In this document: in pieces, positions 22,178-33,000 of the stretch
Position numbering within the stretch: the first letter of the stretch is position 1
Layout of the letters: each line of letters starts with the position of its first letter
From: Beroe forskalii
Taxonomy: Eukaryota > Ctenophora > Nuda > Beroida > Beroidae
Length of the DNA: 64,000 bases
Assembly (NCBI GenBank): GCA_011033025.1
Contig: WFMF01000116.1
Location: 372,001 to 436,000 of the forward strand
Reading direction: 5' to 3'
Notes under the pieces: generated by a model
What the model was told of the DNA's origin: nothing
The model's input: the letters and a program-made list of their open reading frames with translations, nothing else
Database searches by the model: none
Translations under genes and position numbers: made by a program

Positions 22178-22570
22178 TTATGGTCTTGGAAGTGGTAAAT
22201 TCTCTATGGGGAGAAGGCTGGACAGTCTTCTAGAATGTGTGCAATGCTGCCTCATCTGGTCAGAAAACGGGGTTAATACCACAGTTTTGTAAGTTACAGT
22301 ATTCACAAAGTCACAAAGAGGATCGAGTGCCATATTCATTCTGTGTAGGTGACTATTGAGGTTATTGTATCCAGTAATTATTTTGAATTTGAGAAGGATG
22401 CATAGGGTTTCTGTTGTTAGTTTTAGTATTGTGTAGCTTAGTTGAATAAATATCAAGTGTCACTTTACAACGGTTATTTGCCCTGTCTAGCACATGGTGT
22501 GGAGGAGGTTTGTGAAAGTTGGAGAGGAGATTTGTGTTGGCGTTTATTCTAACGTTTTGGCCAGTCAAGC
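22178..22570 (-). mobile_element. LINE remnant, C-terminal end of ORF2
   Basis: Minus-strand frames carry IITGYNNLNSHLHRMNMALDPLCDF, read as three short motifs: TGYNNLNSHLHR, MNMALDPLC, and downstream FSDQMRQH. This resembles the LTGH..L..HLHR....DPLC...C...E...H segment that ends many LINE ORF2 proteins. At least one frame change is evident between the two halves. The rest of the element was not recognised. Confidence 0.6.
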
Positions 22571-23150
22571 TGGCACCCTAAAGTGAGATGAGTAAGTGAG
22601 ATGAATAAGCCAGAAAAGAAACAAGTTGACTGAGGCCCCCTGTTCAGAACCTGATCAGGAGGGTCTACCTGGGGTGCTCAGCCAGGTAAACACTGTGTAT
22701 TTGCCTGCCTCGACAACAAATTAATGGCAGTTACCGCCACTCACCGCAGGGTGCAGCCACAGCTTGAAGGGTTTGAGAACATTATGGGGCACTGCATCTT
22801 ACGGATGCTGTGACCAGACTATGGCTACCCAGCTACACAGTATACAACATACACAGGAGAACAGTGTTCCTGTGCACGAGGGTGCATTGGTTGTGAAAAG
22901 GAACATTGCACGAGTGGCCTGCTAGGGGGCCTACCTCATAAAAAGCTCTCGCAATTTAAACACCCCGAAAGCTGAGGTAGGTATTGGACTGAAGATGCCT
23001 GCACAGCACTCATCTTGGTATGACTCATTTAGATCCTGTTGCTCTTAACATTGCATTACCTAAAGGGATCATGTTGGTGTTCAAGTACAGAGTTCCAGGA
23101 GAAAAGCCTTGCAGATTGATGTCTTGAAGAAAGATTTCTTTTTAACTTAA
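22571..23150. other. Spacer sequence, no gene recognised
   Basis: GC-moderate sequence with no coding frame or clear repeat. It may belong to a further degraded retroposon. Confidence 0.3.
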
Positions 23151-23945
23151 ACAAGAATTGCGCCTGCCAGCCCATTTCTTGTCCATTGTTCCTGTATGCA
23201 GGCACTTAATTTCCCTCCCCAGCAAGAGGTCTATGATCACAATTGCAGTTCAGAACTTTCATCGACGAAAATGTACCATCTAATGCGTATTGCAAATGAG
23301 TGATTGTAACACTGAGAGCAGTGTGAGTGTTTGTTTCAGAGCTCAGGAGTTCATGATGAGAGTATCAGAAAGCCCCTTATTAACTTTCTCGAAACTGCAA
23401 CCTGCAGTGCGCGGCGCAAACACTGGGCCCTCCGCTGATTTGCTGAAACTGAATAGTTAGAGAGAAACTATTTTTGTGGAAAACTCTTCAATTTTCATCA
23501 TCTTTGCTTTGATTCTCAATTAACAACTCTTGGATGCTCTACAACATTATTTCAACTGAAATCCTAATTCGTGTGGCTTGTTTGACTCAAACAGCGCCAT
23601 GCACAAACTTACACCAACAATCTCACACCTGCACAAGTGTTTGCACGCATGCGTTGTGCGCACGCAAATGTAAGAGTTGCTAGGAGACTCGACTGCATGG
23701 TGAATTTACACCAGTTTTATGACGAATTTATGCCAGTTTTATGACGAATTTACGCCAGTTTTATGACGAATTTACGCCACTTCCATCTTCCGGGCCCTTT
23801 TACAGAAATAACAGTAGTTCTATTGTTAACCTGGACCTGCTATGCACATTATCCTATTTCTCATCTTCCGAACCACGATCTCTGCCAACCCTCTTCAATG
23901 CCTTTTTGTAAGACAAAAAGGCGATTGGGGAGGGAAAAAATATGA
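23151..23945. mobile_element. Foldback-type repeat, copy 1
   Basis: Both ends match the repeat at 39733-40690. The start AACAAGAATTGCGCCTGC leads into AATTTCCCTCCCC. The end carries CCACGATCTCTGCCAACCCTC, then a GCCTTTTTG/CAAAAAGGC hairpin and GGGGAGGGAAAAAAT. TTTCCCTCCCC and GGGGAGGGAAA are inverted. The inner parts of the two copies do not appear related. No coding frame. Confidence 0.6.
23700..23780. repeat. 22-bp tandem repeat
   Basis: About 3.7 units of CCAGTTTTATGACGAATTTA plus two bases, inside the foldback-type repeat. Confidence 0.8.
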
Positions 23946-24947
23946 ATTTATTTTGTTGGCTGCTTGCTTCACTGGCTCGAAGACCAAATCGCATGAGAGT
24001 AGGGTCTAAGATAGATTAGCACTGTATGCCCATAAATGGTTAAGGATCTTATAACTCAAGATAACCCATATGTTTAAATACTTAGTGAATTTTTATTCTC
24101 ATTTTGAGTCCCATGCACCTATAACACATTTTAACCTTAGAAGTTCTAACTCACACAATTTGAACTTGTATATTCCATTACTATTGCAATTTTAGCTTCA
24201 TGCAACTTTCAATATCATAATTTCAGATATATTTGATTCAAAATCATGATCTTTATTGTATCTCACACATTTGTTTCTTAAGCTGGGTACTCTAGATATA
24301 TGTACACTTCTGTTGTCATACTTATGCCTAAATATCTTGGCATAATTCTACACACGTTTAACTCAAACATGTATAATCCTGCACAGCAAATTACACAAGG
24401 TCTAAATCCTTCATTCAAAACTTCACTTCACTCACTTTCAACATTTTACTGAGGCAATGAAATAGTTATCAACCATTAAAAGTTTGGACATGATTGAATA
24501 TATTTTTATTTATCTCAAGGATCAATTCAATTCAATTATAAATTTTTACAGCACAAAATCAACATATTTTTCCTGTATAAATCAACATATTTTTCCTGTA
24601 CAAAGTATAATCTTCTATGCCTCACTATCTACAGCCCAAATAACAGATTTTCAGACCTAAGATTTGCTGATAATTGACATTTCGATTCTATATCAAACTA
24701 CTTAATCAATCATAATATACACTTACAGCTCTTGGCTTGACATTTGCTAATAGATATTATTGCACCAGATGATGCCAAGTAGTAACAAAGTTTGTATTGT
24801 TGCATTCGAGGTACAGGCAAATTGTGTAACGTGATGATACCAAATGACTGAATTTGCATAAGTAATGAGTAGCCAAGTGCAGTGATTTCTATTAATTCAA
24901 TATCATCACTATTTGCCATTTCATGTTCTATCTAAAGCTTATGAGCT
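23946..24947. other. AT-rich spacer before the right arm
   Basis: No exon, repeat or RNA gene recognised. It ends where homology with the left arm begins near 24948. Confidence 0.4.
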
Positions 24948-25066
24948 CATTTGAGACATGCAACATTACAACTTATTGCTCATCTTGAAATATTGGAAAA
25001 CTGGGAAAATTGGCAGATCCATTATCTAATAGGAGGTAGCAACAGTTATGCTTATGGCCTATTAGC

Positions 25067-27405
25067 TCATTCTGAGTTTGTGGACTCAAGATTTTCATAT
25101 GAATAATGCCTATTCAATGGTAGGTCAATGGAGTTTGGAAATATCATGTCCATGAGTATAATTAATGTTAAGTTTGATACAAGAGTACATGCTAGGACTA
25201 TATAAGCATCTTGATATGACAAGAACTGAAGCAAAGTCCCTCCTGCAATGGGGCCCATGAATGCCCCAAAAAAGTATGCTGCTCTGTAAAGTCCACTCAT
25301 TTTGCAGGAACTGATTTCTCTTGTGGTATTAGCTTTGTGCTGGTACTGAACTATCAGAGTTGGTAGAATTGTTATCTGAGGGAGTTGATCAGACTATGTT
25401 GACATTTCTATTAAAAAATGATAAAGTTCAAAATATAATACAGTTAGACTGAGAGGGTGCTGCTCCAAGTTGCATTTGATCATTTTGCTTTTAATGCTTT
25501 TAATAAGTAACATATAGCTCATGATTATAATATATTATACTCAATACTGTGTAGCATTAATATTAGTAAAAGTGTCGATCTAAATAGCATGAAACCTGTG
25601 TTATTCCACTTCCAAAGTTAATGATGCAAAGCAGAGCTGCTGAAGATGTTGGACTTGCTTTTAAAATGTAAGGATCAATCCCCAGACAGCCTATTGTCAT
25701 TGTAATGATTCCACTACAGATAATCATTTTTCTTGAAGTCTCCTTATCAACTAAATACCCTGGATTGATTTGAATTAACTTACAATTAAAAATGAAACTT
25801 CATGGCAGATTATAATTGAATTGAATTGAATCAAATAACTCTCATATCACATGTTCTTAATAATATGGGCACTCAAGATATGATTTTAAGTAATGCCATA
25901 GTTTTCATATAATTTTATGCAAACTTTCAATTCACCATCTTTTGATTACCTGCGGTGATGGTTCCAATACAGTAAATTAATCCTGATATCGCCAACACAG
26001 TTCCCACAAAACTCTCTTGCTTTGAAAATTTCTTGCTACAAAAATTAGGAAAAAAAGATTCAATTGTATTAACAATCATTGAAGTAAGTGTCTCTGTTAC
26101 CATGCCCAACAGAATCACTGAAACGATGAAAATTGAACCATGTTTTGCAGGGCTGCCCTCAGTTGAACTTTTGTTCAATGTACATTCTTTTGTATGTTTA
26201 GGCTCCAGCAGTGTAAGGCGACTCAAAAGAGTCAAACCTGCCATACTTGTCACAAAATTTATTGCACCTGAAAAATAAGACTTATGAGACATATGCTTGC
26301 CAATTTTGTTGTTAAGTTAGAAGTGTGAACTGAAAAGCCCTGTGACTACTTATGCATGAACAAAAACCTATATTATGACAGTAACTAAATTTCATGGAAC
26401 AAGGGTCGATGAAATGCGAATTATTTACTTGGAGTTATGAGGGACACAGTGAATCCAAATGTCTGATAAATGAATCCACCCATTAGAGGTCCAATCATTG
26501 AAGATGTGCTTGCTGCCAGTTCAAATGCACCAGTTACAAACCCCAGTTTATCTGGATACAAACAAGTCATCACTGTCAGTAGTTGGGGTTCTGAAAGAAG
26601 ATGCCAGTATATTTTCAAGTCAATTCCCAGGAACATTCAATTTCATTTACTGTAAGTTAAAAAGACACATTTAGGTAAATTTGATAGATTAGCAATCCCT
26701 TGATTTTAATTAATTTTGCTATAGTAACTTAGGAATAGTCAGACAAACCGCATATCCCAATAACAAATCCCTGTGCCACTCTGATGAAGAATACCATGAG
26801 GGCAAATGGGGTTCTTTGAAACTCCAGGAAGAAAACTGGAGTAGAAATGGTGAGAACAGTTGTGGTTATTAGGAGAGTATGTTTGGGATGTAGATATTGT
26901 GCTGCTTTTGAGGAAAGAGAGGCTCCTGCAGCCAATGAAAAGGAAAATGCTCCCACAATACTCCCTGTCGTAACTTTGTTATGATTCCACTCCTGTCAAA
27001 TGAAATTTATTGCAACATGATTACATAATTTTCTCCTCAAGAAAGGGGGTGGGGCTTTGATTGCGAGGGGGAGGGAGGGGGTTGAAAATTGTCAATAATT
27101 GATTATGTAATATGTAAGCAATCCCTTAATCATCATGTAAAATGTTTGGAGAAATACTTAAATAATGTGTAAATTCAACATTGAAATCTAAGATATGGGA
27201 GATATACTATGCTAGACTATTACATATCCTTCAAAATTCTGAAAAATAGGTATCATATAATACTCACGTTGATAAGTTCATTCACCAAGAATGCAAGTGG
27301 CATCGTGAAGAAGAAGTACTGTGTTGTGATAATCAAGAAGCATAGAGCAAACGTCGTCTTCCTCCTCAGTTCAGATTCACAAACCTTCAGTTCTCCCTGA
27401 GGCAT
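25067..27405 (-). CDS. SLC18B1-like vesicular polyamine transporter (MFS), right copy
   Basis: Six minus-strand exons mirror the left gene with equal lengths: 27405-27268, 26992-26749, 26590-26429, 26267-25950, 25759-25596 and 25375-25067. All junctions are GT..AG and in phase, predicting 444 residues. The protein is nearly identical to the left copy although its introns differ by several percent, which suggests selection on both. It diverges from the MDC1-like gene 587 bases away. Mammalian SLC18B1 exchanges protons for polyamines in vesicles; this is the best family match by architecture, but a related SLC18 or MFS subfamily cannot be excluded. Confidence 0.85.
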
Positions 27406-27991
27406 TATTTATGTTGTGTTACCACACTCTTTATTATTTATTGAATCCACAATTATTATTATTACATTTTAAAAGGGAATCATCATAATATGTTTATTAA
27501 GTACCCAAAAGAAGGTTTCCAAATGATGGCATAACAGTGGAAGGAGGGGGTCAGCATTGCTGACGTCAGTAAAAATAGAAACTTCCACATTTGAATTTAC
27601 CTCGCAAAAACGCTGTACAGTTTATTTCTATGACCTACCATTTTGCTTATAAGTATACTTTCTGATTATTAATCTTAATTACGCTACTATATCTGCTAAA
27701 ATCATTGTTTACGTGCTTATTTATAAAAACAAAAAAGACCTACTTTGAATTTAAGAACTGCTTCGATCATGGAACTTGGAAGGCCGATATTTAAAAATTT
27801 TGATCATGGAGTCATGGGGCCCCATGTAACGATATAGTGCATTTTCATTTTATTTTCATAATGGTAATAATATTATGTGATCACCCTCTAATTTTAATAA
27901 TAAAGCATTCAAAATCAAAACACCATTCAGCAATTAGCACTATGTAAAACGTAGTTGCCGTTGGTGGATACACAGAATATAATACAAACGA
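27406..27991. promoter_or_regulatory. Head-to-head promoter region, SLC18B1-like / MDC1-like (right arm)
   Basis: Counterpart of 16567-17097. The order and most of the sequence are conserved, with small indels near the SLC18B1-like start. No TATA box at the usual distance was seen for either gene. Shared regulation is an inference from the divergent layout. Confidence 0.5.
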
Positions 27992-30044
27992 ATGGAAAAC
28001 GACACTCAAGTGTGTGATCTGTCCTGGAACAGAACTCAGGAATCTTATGACAGCACTGACGAAGAAAGCCCGGTGAGCAGATACTTGTTGCTAAAATGTT
28101 ATACTCATTGTACTCTAAATTGATCCAGACACGAATGCTTGTAAATTGAGAGTTCAGACCATACTTTTGAGAGCACTCATCTAAAATATCAAATTTGCCT
28201 AGAAAGCTTGGTCCCCCCCTCCCCTGTTACCTCATACCTGAATTGAATTGTATCAAAATATTAAATGCATATTGAGATTACCTTTTCTGAACTTGCCATT
28301 ATCTGAGTATTCTCGGTAGTTTCCTCAGTGTCTATCATCGGAAATATCCTGATGAGAACTGTTCTGTGTGCTGTACTTATGTACACCTATATGCGAGAAA
28401 AAATAATGAGTAATTATTATCAAACTTGTTAATTTCAGGTTGGAGTATTCTCGTGTAAGGGGCAGAAGTTACTAATTTACAGGGGTAAGTCAGAAATCAA
28501 TACTTTTCAAATTGTTAATGTATACTGATTAATGTTGTTGATGAGCTTACTGGTCGCAAACTCGCAAAATAAATTTAGGTAGCAAATTGAAGATGTGCCA
28601 GACCAGATCAATGTTAGAGTTGACCGATGTCAGTTTGAACTGGTTTCAAAGTGAACTGATGTCAGTGTTAACTGGTGTCAGTGTTAACTGGTGTCAGTGT
28701 TAACTGGTGTCAGTGTGAACTTATGTCTGCGTAAACTGATGTCAGGTAGTCAGAATCAATCAATTATGAAACCTACTCCTTTCTACATGAAGGTTAGCAT
28801 CAAAGAAAACCCGGAAAACTAAATTTTTTTGTTGGCAGGGAAAAAGTACATAATTGGTCGTGGAGCTGATGCAGACCTAACAGTGCCTGTCAAGGTACCT
28901 ATTTCCTTCTTGATTAAGTTATATTTGATATGTTCTTGATTACATTGGAAGTTATCTACCTTACAAGATATATTTATGCAGCATGTTTTTTGCAGTTCGG
29001 ATTGATCAACGTAATTCCTTAACGTATATCATCTCCTGTTTAGTCGCTCTCTGCTCGGCACATTCAGATTGAAGTGATAGGAAAGAGCCATCTGATCAAG
29101 GACCTGGGAAGCAAGAACAAAACTATGCGGGGCGATGTGAGTATAATCTCATTATGACATTTTAGAGATTCGTAACTTAAACATCATTAATTGCTTAATT
29201 GCAATCACAGATTTTCGGTGCAACAAAAGTTACCCAAATTCATTCAAATATTCACACATATTTAATAATGTACGATTAACAAACGAATGGGAGTGTTATA
29301 TCGAAAATTATCACACGAGGCGTCAGCCGAGTTTGACAATTTTCGATATCACACGATCCATGAGTTTGTTAATTGTATTATTACCCGACAAAACAGTACT
29401 TCATACCACTCGGGTCTGACGACCCTCGTCTGAATTCAACGTCTTTATAGATTATCGAGTGCTCCTTCATAAAATCAACAATTTATTTAACGATATTCTG
29501 CTCTGTTATTCCGCCACTGTTCAGTAGTCCTATAAAGGAGTGATATATCGATAATTATCACACTGGAGTTTGAGCCACGGGAGGGTAATAATTAGATAAT
29601 ATATTCATTATTCAAGGTGCATCATTGTCACAATATGATAATCGAGAGCTTGTCATTTTAAACGTTTCAACGTTCCGAGTTTGAACATTCTCATAATATC
29701 ATTAAACGTTTCCAAAATACCCTATTCAATTATAATTATTGATGTGACGCTAATCTTGCAGTTGGTGCTGATACCCCATGTGATGTATGAACTACCGAAT
29801 AACTCGGATATTTTGCTGGGAGATACGCAAGCGACCTATGTCTACTTCAAAGGTACGTGTTTCAAAGTTTATTTAATGAGAGAATAAGGTTCAGTGATAT
29901 GATATTACCTACACTTTAATGCAATACTCAAGTGCCATCAGTGATTTTGTAATAACTCAAATTAACCCATTAACATCCTGATTTTCCAGCTAAAGAGTCT
30001 CAGTCTAGTTGGTTGGATATTACATCTCAGAATGCACCTAACTG
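27992..30044 (+). CDS. MDC1-like exons 1-6: DTQ motif and FHA domain
   Basis: The protein begins [12 protein letters not shown], close to MEDTQAIDW at the start of human MDC1, where the Thr of the TQ pair is phosphorylated by ATM and bound by the FHA domain of a second molecule. The FHA domain spans about residues 28-120. Visible binding-loop residues are Arg50 (IIGRGAD), Ser64 and His67 (SLSARH), and Asn86-Lys87-Thr88 (GSKNKT). The same exons in the left arm encode the same residues. Confidence 0.88.
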
Positions 30045-33000
30045 GTTCGTCATTGACACAAGTAATCGGTATAATGTAATGTATATAATTATGTATTTCC
30101 GAATATCGGGTTTTGATTCCGAAGTGTATATCTAAATTCTCTATGAGTTATAATTGATAGCTTATAATTTATTATCCAATGAAGTAGGTTAGTAAGTTAT
30201 TACTGTATTAAATTGTTAGCGGTATTATATTAACTTCGGGGATTTAGAATTTGTGGGGGAAGAGTAGATTTTGCAATGTGTAGTAACATTATTTATTGAG
30301 GAACGTTACGGAGCCTGGGGCTAAGCAGTTCTGTGACAGATCCACAGCAGTTGTGTGACAAAACCCGCAGAAGTTCTGTGACAGATCCCACAGCAGTTGT
30401 GTGACAAAACCCGCAGAAGTTCTGTGACAGATCCCACAGCAGTTGTGTGACAAAACCCGCAGAAGTTCTGTGACAGATCCCACAGCAGTTCTGTGACAGA
30501 ACCCGCAGAAGTTCTGTGACAGATCCACAGCAGTTCTGTGACAGAACCCGCTGCAGTTTCTGTAACAGAAATCGCAGTAGTTCTGTGGGCTGTGACAGGT
30601 CCTTTTTTTATTTCACTTTAAACTTCCGCGTGTGAAGGTGTGCAATATTACGAATACCATTGCCTTATTTGCACCACTTACTGGAATAAAAATGTCGCAT
30701 GTTCCTTTGACAGCCAGAATTATGCAAACGTGAAATGTCTAACACTTATGACTGTATTTCAGATGTCAGACCGTCACACTATTTATCTTATTATCTGAGA
30801 TAGTGATTATTTTCACGTAATAACTTGTTTAAGTACCGAAGCCATGCTTTATCTTAGTTGTTTAAACGTTCATCAATTCATTTCACTGTCAAAAGCAAAT
30901 ACATTGATAGATGAGCCTTCACGTCCATCAATAATAATAATAAATTCAGCTGCTCATAATTCGAGGTTTTAAACTGTTGATTCGTGGAGAGTGTAGTCTT
31001 TGTATGGGAGCATCCGATTCTTTGCTTACTGTCTTTGTACTGTTATTGTACGATAATTGTACTCAGTGACAGAAATATACATGGAAACTTGCCAGTTATT
31101 CTGGGAAATTCTTTAATCTTCACGGAGTGCGCGAGTTAATTTTGCATTAGCTAGAATCAGACATTTTATTGTTAGTTCGTTTGCCGCGAATTTATTCGCG
31201 CGCGCAGGCGCGCGCGGTCATACAAGCTACAGATCCCACCAACTCTCAGCAGATCGGGGTTGTTGCTTTCAGGCTACGTTGACCACTATATGATAATGGG
31301 CTTACTAATAACTCCACTGATTTCAGGAGTTCGACCCCTGCTAAGACTGTCCGCATACAGGAAGAAGTACAAGCAGTGGAGATAAGCGGGGATGGGAGTA
31401 GTGAGCTTGATCTACTACCTCCCTCGCAAGACATACCACAACTTGACGAGTAAGTGATGTAATAGAGCAGTAATGGTTACTGTCAGGCATACTCTGCATC
31501 CTTATCACGAACTAATCAATGTTACCAATCCTAAGACATAACCAAACTCCTCCAAACATCTCTATGGAAATTTTGATAAACCTTAACTGCAGCTTGAAAA
31601 CAACCTTTGCAGTCCTTCCAGGTCGTTAGTTCTCTACGAAGATGAGTCGCCTGGCAACACTCCAATAAAGGATCATCCTGATAAGCTGAAGATAACGGAG
31701 ACACCTGCCAATTCTAAACACAACCCAGTCAGTCAACTTTCTCAATCCCATTCACAACGTTTTTGAGGACATGAAGTATCAATATCAAGTCTATCAACTT
31801 TTTCATGATAGCAGAATGCCCCTTCACTTTTACCTTCTCTCGTATCAGTTTGACGTTTTAAACTACAAACGGTTGAATTCTAGATCCTCATTTTTTGATC
31901 TTCCATCAGGTTGGGCGGTGTGAGACACCTCTCAACATGACAGCTGAACTCGCTGCCAAGGACATCAGTCTCCTCAACACTATCAAGGGGCAAACATCAA
32001 CCATCGTACCAGACTCACAAGTCCCCAACATCACTTTCAATGGTTTGGTTTAGGTATCAGCTCTCGAGCCTCTGACATAAATTCAAAAGACTTTCACTTA
32101 ATGTTTTCCTGGATATCAGTTTCTATGGTGGACACTTACTCCAACAAACCCCCAGTATTGCTTACAGTTTACGGATAACTATGTCTAGGGGCCGTATGAT
32201 GCAATTGTAAGTTCGCCCTTAACTGTGCCTAAATCAGTATTTGAGAGGCATATGAACCAATCGGCTTTTTTAAGTGTTACCCTTAGTAGCTAAGGGGAAG
32301 CCTCGCTAAAAGTAAGTTCGTGTGAAGTGTGAACCAAATCGAAATATCTAAATTGGATCAAGGCATTTTAACAAATGGGCAAAACTGGAAGTTCGCACTA
32401 AACTTGCTTAAGTCTGACTGTCCCTTAAGGTGCCCCTTAAAAGTCAATTTGCATCATACGGCCCTTAGTTTAATATGTGCGATAACGATTTATCCGAAAC
32501 TGGCTATTATATTGTTAACTAAATCTAAATCTATTTAGATGAGGGTTCCGAATGCGGTTCAGATATCGTTAATTTGAACGATGAAAGTGGGGATATCGAC
32601 AGCCCTATGAAAGTCCCTGAAACTCAAGCGCCAAAGGTAAGTTTTCTTGATGATGAAGAATTAAAGTGTCAATAAAACCTTAAAATATGCATAAAGCATA
32701 TAGCGGATCTATAAAGTATAAGCATAAAAAGCAGCGAAAACCTCTTTTAATATTTCAACATATTATCGCTTGTCGTATACAGGAACAAGAGTCAAAAGTG
32801 GAAGAAGTGGATAGCACAATGGATGAAATGAACACACAGTGCTGGGACGCTGCGATATCATCTGGAGAAAGCGATGGAGAGGAAGGAGAAAAAGAGAAAA
32901 CACTTGAAAAAGAACCAGAGAATACGGACGATACCAAGCAGGAAGGAAGTGAGAAGGAAACTAAAGACAGGCAAGATATGAACCTGGAAAAGGAGGAGGA

